A stretch of DNA of 64,000 nt from Sedimentisphaerales bacterium (lineage in GTDB: Bacteria; Planctomycetota; Phycisphaerae; Sedimentisphaerales; Anaerobacaceae), in assembly GCA_016932835.1 (NCBI GenBank), contig JAFGCD010000017.1, forward strand, positions 44,206 to 108,205, written 5' to 3'. Within the stretch, counting starts at the first letter, position 1; every line of letters begins with the position of its first letter. The position numbers and the translations under genes are program-made. The notes under the pieces are model-generated. The model was not told where the DNA came from and did no database searches. It saw only the letters and a list, made by a program, of their open reading frames with translations. Shown piece after piece: positions 35,127 through 43,560 of the stretch.

Positions 35127-35202
35127 AAAAATGGTACAGAAATGGGCACAGCGTACCCGCTGGTTCGAGAATGAGCGAGTAATCCCCCTTCAGGGCCTCG
35201 CG

Positions 35203-35580
35203 CTATCGAAGTGCAAGCTTCCTGACAGCCCCGTATATGCCGCGGTAGAGCACGCTTAGCAGGTAGCCTGTTAGTATCGGAACGCAAAAAGACAGGATGC
35301 AGGCAAACACATCCCACACCTGGATGCCTTGCCTGTATTCCACAGCCGAATCATTATCCGTTGCTGCGGAGGCCTCTTTGACCAAAGTCGGAAGAACGGA
35401 CAGGGATAGCTGCAGCAACAGGAATATTGCAACACCACACACAAGAATCGAGCAAAAAGCGACAACAGCCCCTATTTTGTCGCTTCTGAGGCCCTTTATC
35501 AGCCAGGCATCAGGCCCAATCAGCCTTACAAAGACTACCACGCCAAAGGCCAGTGAAAGTGCAAAGATCAGTAAAGACAT
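35203..35580 (-). CDS. Small hypothetical membrane protein, 3 helices
   Basis: 125 residues with three predicted membrane segments (about residues 2-21, 37-62 and 88-118) separated by short polar loops. GGTGGA precedes the ATG. I do not recognise it. It stands alone in a stretch of lower gene density between PEP-CTERM-type genes. Confidence 0.5.
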   Translation of the reverse strand: MSLLIFALSLAFGVVVFVRLIGPDAWLIKGLRSDKIGAVVAFCSILVCGVAIFLLLQLSLSVLPTLVKEASAATDNDSAVEYRQGIQVWDVFACILSFCVPILTGYLLSVLYRGIYGAVRKLALR

Positions 35581-35998
35581 TTTATATCCACCAAAGCAAA
35601 GTTGTATTCGTCATATCGCTATTGCGTAAAAATCGGCAAGAAAAGCCCTTCTGTTAACCAAGAAAGGGGTAATTCGGACAATTCGACAGTTAGTCACATA
35701 CAAACGTGCCAAGCCAAATTTACGTCCTAAATGCTACGAATTCGCAGTTGCTTACCACTATTTTACGTGATTTAGGACGGCAGAGATGTGCCCAAAACGG
35801 CCTTGATTGCACCAAAACAACACATCCCGGGCTAATTACCGTGAATACAGGCAAAACAGGTGAATTCTCCGGATGCCTGCCATATCCAATCATTTTTCGT
35901 GCCGATATTAAAGTTACCGGACGCGATGGGCCGAAAAAGGTGCAGTAGCACGTTTCGTTTTTTTGTTTTTCTTAATATCTATTTATGGAGATCCTGAT
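35581..35998. other. Intergenic region with an inverted repeat
   Basis: 418 bases without a credible gene. GTCCTAAAT (35725-35733) and ATTTAGGAC (35771-35779) form a perfect 9-bp inverted repeat 37 bases apart. An 80-codon frame (35706-35948) has no ribosome-binding site and an odd composition, so it is not called. Otherwise I see nothing in it. Confidence 0.4.
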
Positions 35999-36235
35999 AT
36001 GAGCCCCCTCGAACAGGCAAAGAAATGGATTTGTGAGATAACTGAAATTCTTCTGCTACTGGTCGCTCTCGGCATTGTGCTGGGGATTCTCTTCGGTCCT
36101 GAGGTTCCCTTCTTTGCAGGGATTGTCACCAATCTTACAGCGTTGATCAGGTCCCTTGGCGATAACGGACTCGTCGGTCTGATTGCACTGAGCATAATCC
36201 TCTATCTGTTCCAGAGGCAGCGAGCAACAACGTAG
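35999..36235 (+). CDS. Small hypothetical membrane protein, 2 helices
   Basis: 78 residues from ATG 35999, with GGAG 8 bases upstream. Two membrane helices (about residues 14-36 and 52-72) separated by a short loop. An amphipathic start (SPLEQAKKWICEITE) precedes the first helix. Function unknown. A strong hairpin follows at 36304. Confidence 0.55.
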   Translation: MSPLEQAKKWICEITEILLLLVALGIVLGILFGPEVPFFAGIVTNLTALIRSLGDNGLVGLIALSIILYLFQRQRATT

Positions 36236-36303
36236 CTCCTGCTCCGGCAATCAGAACCGCCTGCACAGTCCGGAATCACCGATTCGCAGGCCGACAATTT
36301 AAT

Positions 36304-36339
36304 CGAGTAGTCTTCCGCGTAAATGCGGGAGACTGCTCG
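36304..36339 (+). terminator. Long hairpin after the small membrane gene
   Basis: CGAGTAGTCTTCCGC pairs with GCGGGAGACTGCTCG (two mismatches) around a 6-base loop. No T run follows, so it may be a terminator of weak type, a processing site or a stabilising 3' end. Confidence 0.4.
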
Positions 36340-36463
36340 TAAATATCCGCTTCGACGGCATTTCGCAGGAATACCTTCTCAGAGAAATCGCGTCAGGGCT
36401 GTAAAAGAGTGGATATTCCCCGGATTTGCGATTCAAGGCTGTCTGGCCGGAAAATCGATAGTC

Positions 36464-36637
36464 TTAAGCCCCCGCAATGCTCAAGACAGCACAAACTACC
36501 AAGAGGCCGAGTACGAGCAAGGCCGCTCTTAGTACACGCATCGCTTGTGTTTTGGGCTGAACAAACGACCATACCAGGCCCCAAAGCCCTATTACAAGTC
36601 CCAGTCGCAGCACAAACGATATCATTTCTCTAACCAT
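36464..36637 (-). CDS. Tiny membrane protein, probably leaderless
   Basis: 57 residues from ATG 36637, with two short membrane helices (about residues 5-26 and 39-57). A perfect TATAAT ends 6 bases before the ATG, so the transcript would begin at or next to the A of the start codon and carry no ribosome-binding site. An in-frame ATG at 36661 would lie upstream of the -10 element and is not usable from this promoter. Function unknown. Confidence 0.5.
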   Translation of the reverse strand: MVREMISFVLRLGLVIGLWGLVWSFVQPKTQAMRVLRAALLVLGLLVVCAVLSIAGA

Positions 36638-36643
36638 GGCCAC

Positions 36644-36673
36644 ATTATACCCTATTTGCACACTCTAAGTCAA
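36644..36673 (-). promoter_or_regulatory. Promoter directly abutting a start codon
   Basis: On the minus strand TTGACT (36673-36668), 18-base spacer, TATAAT (36649-36644). Expected start point coincides with ATG at 36637. Confidence 0.6.
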
Positions 36674-37066
36674 GCAATACCTGCCTATTTTAACATCCAT
36701 CTGCACAAATTCCTCTTTTCAAAGATTGATCACCACAAACCTGCACACCAAACCGCCTGACAAAGATTCAGAACAGCCATTATGAGTTAAAGTGGAAAAG
36801 CTGGGGAATATAGAGGATGTTTTTTCGGAGTTTTCCCTTGACATTCCCGGCAAATCTGGTATATTGGCTGTATTAAATTCTCAGGGAGGATGCGAAGGCC
36901 AACGCCCACCAGGCGAATATGCCCCGATATTAGGACACGGCTGTCGCCGATTGCGGAATATTAACATGTAGATAGCGCAGGGAGTTGCCTACACCAAACT
37001 ACATACGCACCTGCGCGCGAATTGTCAGGTTGTCAATTAATAATATTAAAGCGAAAGGGTGATGAG
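36674..37066 (+). other. Intergenic region and leader of a PEP-CTERM-like gene
   Basis: The plus-strand promoter at 36838-36865 gives a leader of about 195 bases. The leader includes GCGCAGG..CCTGCGC (around 36976-37018), a 7-bp stem with a long loop, and GGGAGGATGCGAAGGCC near its 5' end. No gene is seen in this region. Confidence 0.4.
36838..36865 (+). promoter_or_regulatory. Strong sigma-70-type promoter
   Basis: TTGACA (36838-36843), 16-base spacer, TATATT (36860-36865). Same 16-base spacing as the promoter at 34844-34871 that serves the other IPAPGA gene. Confidence 0.65.
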
Positions 37067-38137
37067 ATGAAGATGAAGGAAATGGTTGTACTGTTGGCGG
37101 TCCTTACGATGTTTGGCGTATCGGTTCGGGCCGAAACATTCCAAGCAGGTGGAGATCGGCTTGTGGTATTGCAGCAGAACGACGGCGGCTGGGACTGGCC
37201 GCTGTACGATGGCGACCCTGCCAATGCCAGTCCGACGAATACGGTCAGCCCGATAGCGATGGGTTTGGCCCAGGCGTACTATCGAACGGGTGACGGGGCT
37301 ATGTTGACGGGTCTTCAGAATGCAGGGACTTTGCTGCTCGGCAAGACTAATAATTTTTCACCTTCCGACGGATACCTTGCAGTTGAATTGGACAGTATTT
37401 TCGGAGGCACAGCATACACCGACCATGTCACGACCAATTTCTATGATGCCCTGGCGGCGGGCACTTACAACAGGAACGGGGCCGGGACGCTGTATGACAC
37501 GGCCGGCTATGTCAACCTAATTCGAACGTCGCGTGCCAGTTCGGGCATCGGCAATCTTGCGACGTGGGATATAGGTATCGGCCTCTATGCAGCCGATCTG
37601 GCCGGAGCCGATACGACGGCATGGGTAGCCGGGACAAAGGCCGAAATAGACGAACTTGACGGCGATGCGTACTACGACGTCATTGGTCTGGCGGGCGGCA
37701 TACTCGGGTTAGCTTCAGTCGGGGAGAGTTTCGACCCGACCGCGGGCGAACACGCTGCGGCAAGCAGTCTGAGCGATCTTGGCGATATCCTGACGGGTTA
37801 TCAGCTTTCGAGCGGCGGATTTACATGGAACTCGAATTATGTTGTTGATGACGACGGCAACGAGACAGTCCAGGAAACCGCCTATGCTATTCTCGCATTG
37901 GATGAGTTGAACCGGGCCGGTTACCTCGGGAATATCTACGGGGCCGGCTATTATCTGCAGACAGTTCAGCTCGGCACGGGCGGCTGGGAGAACTACACCG
38001 GCAGCGGTGAGAACAACGAAATAACAGGCGAGGCGTTGTGGGCCACGAGTATTGCTATTCCCGCTCCTGGTGCGGTTTTGCTCTGCAGTTTTGGCGCAGG
38101 CCTTGTCGGCTATCTCCGCAGGCGCAGGACGCTGTAA
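37067..38137 (+). CDS. Secreted alpha/alpha-toroid-like protein with IPAPGA tail
   Basis: 356 residues from ATG 37067. Signal peptide (about residues 1-20), then repeats reminiscent of the prenyltransferase/squalene-cyclase or pectate-lyase toroid fold: LQQNDGGWDWPL, AMGLAQAYYRTGD, GGFTW, ETAYAILALDEL and QLGTGGWENY. The tail IPAPGAVLLCSFGAGLVGY then RRRR is nearly identical to that of the protein at 33848-34510. Function unknown; extracellular glycan processing is possible but no catalytic residue is identified. A very strong terminator follows. Confidence 0.8.
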   Translation: MKMKEMVVLLAVLTMFGVSVRAETFQAGGDRLVVLQQNDGGWDWPLYDGDPANASPTNTVSPIAMGLAQAYYRTGDGAMLTGLQNAGTLLLGKTNNFSPSDGYLAVELDSIFGGTAYTDHVTTNFYDALAAGTYNRNGAGTLYDTAGYVNLIRTSRASSGIGNLATWDIGIGLYAADLAGADTTAWVAGTKAEIDELDGDAYYDVIGLAGGILGLASVGESFDPTAGEHAAASSLSDLGDILTGYQLSSGGFTWNSNYVVDDDGNETVQETAYAILALDELNRAGYLGNIYGAGYYLQTVQLGTGGWENYTGSGENNEITGEALWATSIAIPAPGAVLLCSFGAGLVGYLRRRRTL

Positions 38138-38163
38138 ATTCACAAAATCAATTGACTCCTTAA

Positions 38164-38209
38164 GGGCTGGCTGTTCCGAGATAGTCGGGACGGACAGCCC
38201 ATTTTTTTT
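38164..38209 (+). terminator. Rho-independent terminator
   Basis: GGGCTG..CAGCCC closes a stem of about 16 bp (one mismatch and two wobbles), followed by A and eight T residues. Confidence 0.75.
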
Positions 38210-38239
38210 ATGCGCTGAAACCGCGGCAGGAGGGGAATG

Positions 38240-38297
38240 GAAAAATGTGGGCTGGGGCGCGGAGGGAGAGAGGAGAGAGGAAATCCCCAACCCACAA
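38240..38297 (-). ncRNA. Candidate small RNA, copy 2 of the C-rich-loop hairpin family
   Basis: On the minus strand TGTGGGTTGGGG (38296-38285) pairs with CCCCAGCCCACA (38257-38246) over 12 bp with one G-U pair, followed by TTTTT. The 27-base loop is pyrimidine-rich (CCTCTCTCCTCTC..CCTCC) and complementary to GGAGG. A minus-strand promoter lies right upstream and predicts a start at the first base of the hairpin, giving an RNA of about 58 bases. Stem and loop match copy 1 (2994-3050, plus strand). Confidence 0.5.
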
Positions 38298-38302
38298 TGG
38301 TT

Positions 38303-38331
38303 ATGTTACCAAATCGCCTCGGCCAATACAA
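38303..38331 (-). promoter_or_regulatory. Promoter of candidate small RNA copy 2
   Basis: On the minus strand TTGTAT (38331-38326), exactly 17 bases, TAACAT (38308-38303). Confidence 0.4.
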
Positions 38332-38373
38332 TAGTGTTTTTTTAAGAATATTTCTGTCGAGAACTGTTCCTAA

Positions 38374-38399
38374 AACAGGCTCTTTTGCAGGAGCCTGTT
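38374..38399. other. Perfect hairpin upstream of GH172
   Basis: AACAGGCTC-TTTTGCAG-GAGCCTGTT, a 9-bp perfect stem. On the plus strand it would lie in the leader of the GH172 gene; on the minus strand it is followed by TTAGG. Role unknown. Confidence 0.4.
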
Positions 38400-38547
38400 A
38401 AAGGCGGTTTACGGATGAGAGTTTTGTTTTCCGGATCGAGGCGGTTGCGATTTACAACCGATGATGGTATTAAACTATGGCTGGATGACATGAATTTATT
38501 GTTGCGTTGCCCCAGAGAACAGGTGGTTTTTGAAAGAGAACAATCAG

Positions 38548-40557
38548 ATGAAATCGAACAAACTTCTGAAGGCGATTTTCGTTTTTATTCTCATATTGCG
38601 CGTTTCGGTTATTGTCTCGTATGGGGGGCAAGATAGAAATGATTGGTCCCCGGGGATTCAGGAGTTATACCGACTGGATCGGCTGGGCATACTCAGGGAA
38701 TCGGTCGAGGTCGCGTCGCAATCGAGTTACGATCGCACCGGCGGCAACAATGACGGCTTCGGCGGAGAATATTCCTATGTCCGCAAAGAAGAAGACGGTC
38801 TCGTCCTTGCGGACTTGAAAGGCCCCGGCGTAATCTACAGAATCTGGACGCCCACGCCTACTGACGACAGGATGGAGTTCTATTTCGACGGGAAGCGCGA
38901 GCCTGACATAGAGGTGAATTTCCGTGATCTGTTCATGGACGGACATCCTGTGTTCGTTCGTCCGCTGGTCGGCTACGGAGCGGGCGGCTTCTACAGCTAT
39001 GTCCCGCTGCCCTATGAGAAATCCTGCAAAGTACTGATACGCGCCGAGCGCGTACAATTCTACCAGATCAACTACGCCACTTACTCGACAGAGGCCGGGA
39101 TAGAGACTTTCTCGGTAAAGCAGAGCAGCGAATACAAGCGGCATCTCGAAAAGGCGACAAGATTGTTCGATTCGTGCGGGACGGATATAAGCCCTTACAC
39201 CGCCGGCGCCGGGGCGAAAATTGAACGGATTCACTCTCGAAATGCCCTGATTTCCGGGCAGGCCGTGACAGTCTTCGATGTGAACCGTCCGGGCAGGATT
39301 GTCGGTATCCGCATGGGACCTGCGGAGGCCCTTGTGGGCAAGAATCGCGATATCGTGCTCCGGGCATACTGGGACGGCGACAATCAGCCTGCGATCCTCA
39401 GCCCGGCCGGTGATTTCTTCGGCTATGCATGGGGAAAGCCCGCGATGAAATCTCTGCTCATCGGCACCGCCGGCGAGACAAACTACTGCTACTACCCGAT
39501 GCCGTTTGACAAATCGGCTCGAATTGAATTACTCCGACAGCAGGGCCCGGATGCAAAGCAGATGACGGTGGAAACCGAGGTGCTGTTTGCACCGGTCGGC
39601 AGGAAGGAAAACGAGGGCAAGTTCTATGCGGTATGGGTTCGTGAGAATCCGACAACGAAAGGCAAGCCCTTTACCTTCATCGAGACGCAGGGCCGCGGGC
39701 ACATAGTCGGCTGCATCCAGCAGTCGCAGGGCTTCGAATCGGGCAATACATATTTCTTCGAAGGCGACGACCAGACCACTATCGACGGCAAAGTCGTAAT
39801 CCATGGGACGGGTTCGGAGGACTTCTACAACGGCGGATGGTACGACGTGCCGGGCCGATGGGAAGCGAAACGATCGTTTCCGTTGAGCGGATGCCTGGCG
39901 TATAAAAAGCACCTCGGCAGGACGGGCGGTTACAGGCTTATGCTGGGCGATGCCTACGCCTACAGGAAGAGTATCCTGCAGACAATCGAACACGCGCCCA
40001 CCGGAAACGAGCTTGTGAACGACTACTGCGGGGTGACATTTCTGTACTCTGCGGAAAGACCGACCTGCAAGTTCGAGCTGCCGGCGGCGCCCGAGAGGAA
40101 GGTTGTCGATTTGGAACGTATCGTTTTCGCGACGTGGTGGAACGTTCCTGTATATGCTTTCTCGTACGACAATGCGACACTGACAAAAGACGCTGAGAAG
40201 TTCGACGGCAAGGACGTTCGATTCCTCTCATTGAAGGCCGAAGGAGGCGACTGGTTCGGACATCATTTCATATGCTTCGTGTGCGAACTGCCCGCCGAAG
40301 GCAAGTACAAGGTGAGCCTGGACGTTGTCAAAGGGCCGGAGCAGGGGAAGGTGCAGTTGTTTATGGATGAGGCGCCGGTCGGGCCGATCGTGGATATGTA
40401 TGCCGAGAAAAGAAAGCACGCGCCGAATGAGTATATCGGTACGCTGGATTTGAATGAGGGCCAGAATAAGTTGCTTTTCAAAATCGTCGGCAAGAACGAG
40501 AAATCCAAGGGATTAGGCCTGGATTTGACCAATATCATATGCGAACTGGTAAATTGA
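38548..40557 (+). CDS. Glycoside hydrolase family 172 (DUF2961) enzyme
   Basis: 669 residues from ATG 38548 (an earlier TTG at 38530 is possible). Hydrophobic signal sequence (about residues 8-27), then the DUF2961 double jelly-roll: NDGFGGEYSYVRKE, GPGVIYRIWTPTP, and the hallmark GTGSEDFYNGGWYDVPG. Known members act on alpha-D-fructofuranosides or D-arabinofuranosides; specificity here is unknown. A C-terminal beta-sandwich of about 130 residues (from EGGDWFGHHF) could bind carbohydrate. Predicted to be exported. Confidence 0.88.
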   Translation: MKSNKLLKAIFVFILILRVSVIVSYGGQDRNDWSPGIQELYRLDRLGILRESVEVASQSSYDRTGGNNDGFGGEYSYVRKEEDGLVLADLKGPGVIYRIWTPTPTDDRMEFYFDGKREPDIEVNFRDLFMDGHPVFVRPLVGYGAGGFYSYVPLPYEKSCKVLIRAERVQFYQINYATYSTEAGIETFSVKQSSEYKRHLEKATRLFDSCGTDISPYTAGAGAKIERIHSRNALISGQAVTVFDVNRPGRIVGIRMGPAEALVGKNRDIVLRAYWDGDNQPAILSPAGDFFGYAWGKPAMKSLLIGTAGETNYCYYPMPFDKSARIELLRQQGPDAKQMTVETEVLFAPVGRKENEGKFYAVWVRENPTTKGKPFTFIETQGRGHIVGCIQQSQGFESGNTYFFEGDDQTTIDGKVVIHGTGSEDFYNGGWYDVPGRWEAKRSFPLSGCLAYKKHLGRTGGYRLMLGDAYAYRKSILQTIEHAPTGNELVNDYCGVTFLYSAERPTCKFELPAAPERKVVDLERIVFATWWNVPVYAFSYDNATLTKDAEKFDGKDVRFLSLKAEGGDWFGHHFICFVCELPAEGKYKVSLDVVKGPEQGKVQLFMDEAPVGPIVDMYAEKRKHAPNEYIGTLDLNEGQNKLLFKIVGKNEKSKGLGLDLTNIICELVN

Positions 40558-40720
40558 AGGCCATAAAACCAACGCGGGAACGAAATAGGGCACTGCGGCG
40601 ACTAATATCAGGTAATTTAGGAGGATATTCGGCATCACTCTGCCGGCGCGCGCTTTAGTGAGATTTGCCGCGACAGAGACAGGCTCTCACAAACCATTGT
40701 CAGGCAAAGATTTGCGACAA

Positions 40721-40793
<73 letters not shown>

Positions 40794-40890
40794 TTGGTTT
40801 TTTGCGCATAATAGCAGATTGGGTGGTTCGCTGCAAACACTTTTTTTCCTGGCAACGTACAAAAAGCATCCGGTCCGGAGAGACCGGCGA

Positions 40891-40919
40891 TTGTTGTTTT
40901 CTGCCTGGGCGACTATAAT
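40891..40919 (+). promoter_or_regulatory. Promoter of the hyp operon
   Basis: TTGTTG (40891-40896), 17-base spacer, TATAAT (40914-40919). Just upstream, CCGGTC-CGGAGA-GACCGG (40870-40887) is a perfect inverted repeat that could bind a regulator. Confidence 0.55.
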
Positions 40920-40974
40920 GCGAGCAACGAACCGCTTTTATCGGTGTCGTACCTGGCCATTGAAAGGGGATATA

Positions 40975-43290
40975 TTGGGGGTTTCGACCAAAAGGCAGAG
41001 AATATTCATGACCGGGCTCGTTCAGGGCGTCGGTTTTCGGCCGGCTGTGTATAGGATAGCGCGTGCGCTGGGGCTGACGGGCTTTGTCTATAACGATACA
41101 AAGGGTGTCACAATCGAGCTCCAGGGACAGGAAGACAGGGTCATCGAGTTTCTCAACCGCCTGCACTCAAGCCCTGACAAGCCGCCTATGGCTCAGATCA
41201 ATTCGTGCAACAGAATGGATGTGTCTATTGTCGAAGATGAAACGGATTTCACTATTCGCAGCAGCGACGGGACCGGGCCGGCTCTGTCACAGGTGACCGC
41301 CGATATGGCCACATGCGGCGATTGCCTTGCGGAGATGGTCGATAAAGACGATTTTCGCTATGGTTATCCGTTTATCAACTGCACGAACTGCGGCCCGCGG
41401 TATTCGATTGTGCGGACTATTCCGTACGACAGGCCGAATACGACGATGTCACCCTTCGAGATGTGCGCCAGATGCGCCGAGCAGTACGCCGATGTCGGCG
41501 ACCGTCGGTTTCACGCCCAGCCTGTCGCCTGCGGCGCGTGCGGGCCGAAGATATGGCTGACCGACAATACAGGCAAGCGTATCGCGTCATCGACGGAAGA
41601 AGTCCTCGACGAGACGGCAAGGCTGCTGATGAACGGCAAGATCGCGGCCATAAAAGGGATCGGCGGCTTCCATCTCGCCGTCGATGCACTGAATGAAGAC
41701 GCCGTGCAACGGCTGCGGCAGCGAAAGAGGCGAGACCACAAACCCTTCGCACTAATGGCGGATTCGATCGAGACAATAGCCGAATACGCGGTTGTCAGCG
41801 AGCCGGCTGAGCAGGCGTTGAGAAGCCCGCAGAGTCCGATCTTGCTGCTGCCGCGCAAAGACGGCTCGACGATAGCCCCGTCGGTGGCCGGCGGCGTGCG
41901 AACGCTGGGCTTCATGCTCTGCTACGCCCCGATTCATCACCTGTTGTTTGCAAGAGGTATAAACATACTGGTAATGACCAGCGGGAATATCTCCGATGAG
42001 CCGTTGATCTGCGAGAACGACAAGGCCCTGGAGAGGCTTGGGAGCGTAGCGGATATCTTCCTCATGCACGACAGGGACATATACCGGCAGGTTGACGATT
42101 CGATAATCCATCTGGTCGATGAGAAACCGGCGCTGCTGCGGCGGGCCAGGGGATACGTGCCCACTCCGATCATAACGGAGTTTATGACGGGGGAAGACAT
42201 ATTCGCAGCCGGGCCGGATTTGAAAAATACCTTCTGCTTTGCAAAGCAGAATCAAATGATATGCAGCGAACATATCGGCGACCTTGCCGATGCCGAGGTC
42301 TATCATCACTATATCCGGTCAATCGAGCATCTGCGGGGACTCTTCGAAGTCGAGCCCAAAATTGCAGTCTGCGATCTTCACCCCGGCTACCTGTCCGGCC
42401 AGTACGTCCGCTCACTGACCGGCCTGAAGGTCGTTGAGGTGCAGCATCACTGGGCCCACGCGGCCTCGGTTATGGTCGAGCACGGCGTCACCGCTACGGT
42501 AATCGGTTTGATATGCGATGGAACAGGCTACGGCACGGACGGAGCGATCTGGGGCTGCGAGTGCCTGGTTGCGTCGCTGGAGAGCTTCGAGCGTTTCGGG
42601 CATTTGGCTTACTACGACCTTGCCGGGGCGGACAAGGCGAGTAAAGAGGCCGCCAGGCCGGCCCTTGCACTGTTGAGGCAGGCATACGCAGGACAATTCA
42701 GCCTGCCCGAATTTGCGTGGCTTGTCGATACGTTCGAGCCGGACAAAGCCCGGCAGGACATGATACTCCAGCAGCTCGAAAAAGGGGTCAATGCGGTGAA
42801 GACATCGAGCCTGGGGCGGGTATTCGACGCCGTTGCCGCGATGCTGGGCTTGGGCAGCTATAATCACTTCGACGCTCAACTACCCATGGCGCTTGAAGCG
42901 GCAATTGAACTCGGAATCGAGGAGCATTACGATTTTGAAATAGCCGGCGGCGCCGGCAAGCCGCTTGAACTCGATTTGAGCGCTATGCTGAGAGGCGTCG
43001 TTGCGGATTTGCGAAGTGACGTCTCAAGGGGCGTAATTTCGGCAAAATTTCATAATTGCCTCGCCGCCGCTTTGTTGGCAATGGCGCAACGAGCAAGAGA
43101 AAGCACGAAAATAAACACAGTTGCGCTTAGCGGGGGTGTGTTCTGCAACGGATATTTGATAAATCGTCTGGTTAAGCTCTTGAAAAACGACGGTTTTTGC
43201 GTATTATTGAACCGGAACGTCCCGTCGAATGACGGCGGAATATCCCTGGGTCAGGCTGCAATTGCGGCCAATCTCCCTGAACGGGACTAA
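40975..43290 (+). CDS. hypF: Hydrogenase maturation protein HypF (carbamoyltransferase)
   Basis: 771 residues from TTG 40975, chosen because AAGGGGA lies 4 bases upstream and the length is normal; the longer frame upstream overlaps the tRNA. HypF makes the carbamoyl group that becomes cyanide ligands of the [NiFe] site. Domains in order: acylphosphatase (GLVQGVGFRPAVYR), two zinc fingers (CGDC..CTNC and CARC..CGAC), YrdC-like domain (KGIGGFHLAVDA), and Kae1-like domain with metal-binding HHWAHAASVM. First gene of hypFCDEAB. Confidence 0.96.
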   Translation: MGVSTKRQRIFMTGLVQGVGFRPAVYRIARALGLTGFVYNDTKGVTIELQGQEDRVIEFLNRLHSSPDKPPMAQINSCNRMDVSIVEDETDFTIRSSDGTGPALSQVTADMATCGDCLAEMVDKDDFRYGYPFINCTNCGPRYSIVRTIPYDRPNTTMSPFEMCARCAEQYADVGDRRFHAQPVACGACGPKIWLTDNTGKRIASSTEEVLDETARLLMNGKIAAIKGIGGFHLAVDALNEDAVQRLRQRKRRDHKPFALMADSIETIAEYAVVSEPAEQALRSPQSPILLLPRKDGSTIAPSVAGGVRTLGFMLCYAPIHHLLFARGINILVMTSGNISDEPLICENDKALERLGSVADIFLMHDRDIYRQVDDSIIHLVDEKPALLRRARGYVPTPIITEFMTGEDIFAAGPDLKNTFCFAKQNQMICSEHIGDLADAEVYHHYIRSIEHLRGLFEVEPKIAVCDLHPGYLSGQYVRSLTGLKVVEVQHHWAHAASVMVEHGVTATVIGLICDGTGYGTDGAIWGCECLVASLESFERFGHLAYYDLAGADKASKEAARPALALLRQAYAGQFSLPEFAWLVDTFEPDKARQDMILQQLEKGVNAVKTSSLGRVFDAVAAMLGLGSYNHFDAQLPMALEAAIELGIEEHYDFEIAGGAGKPLELDLSAMLRGVVADLRSDVSRGVISAKFHNCLAAALLAMAQRARESTKINTVALSGGVFCNGYLINRLVKLLKNDGFCVLLNRNVPSNDGGISLGQAAIAANLPERD

Positions 43291-43308
43291 TGAATCGGGA
43301 AAGAGACT

Positions 43309-43551
43309 ATGTGTTTAGCAGTACCGGCAAGAATAATAGAGTTGGATAAGGATGTCGCCACAGTCGATGCGATGGGCAACAAGTTCAAAGCCAAGACTAC
43401 GCTGCTGCCCGAGGCAAAGGTGGGCCATCTCGTGCTTGTGCACGCCGGGTTTGCGATCTCGCTGGTCGATGAAGAAGAGGCCAAGAAGACGTGGGACCTG
43501 TTTCGAGAAATAAGTGAATTCGACGATACTCCCAACAAGATTTCGGGGTGA
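43309..43551 (+). CDS. hypC: Hydrogenase assembly chaperone HypC
   Basis: 80 residues. Begins MCLAVPARI, with the invariant Cys2 that, with HypD, carries the Fe(CN)2CO group. Beta-barrel of the HypC/HupF family. It lies 18 bases after hypF. Confidence 0.96.
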   Translation: MCLAVPARIIELDKDVATVDAMGNKFKAKTTLLPEAKVGHLVLVHAGFAISLVDEEEAKKTWDLFREISEFDDTPNKISG

Positions 43552-43560
43552 ACTTCTACC

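Larger units (their letters stand above)
34511..35202 (-). other. Long leader region of the IPAPGA gene and flanking intergenic DNA
   Basis: 692 bases without a confident gene. From the promoter at 34844-34871 the minus-strand leader runs about 330 bases to the start at 34510. It contains CTGGGT-TTT-ACCCAG, a perfect 6-bp hairpin, a GGAGGAGGCC purine tract, and a 62-codon frame (34759-34571) with a weak start that could be a leader peptide or nothing. The rest, 34872-35202, is intergenic and includes the repeats at 35088-35126. Confidence 0.4.

Noticed and set aside
35706..35948. An 80-codon frame in an intergenic region
   Set aside because: No ribosome-binding site, no hydrophobic or domain pattern, and it spans an inverted repeat.
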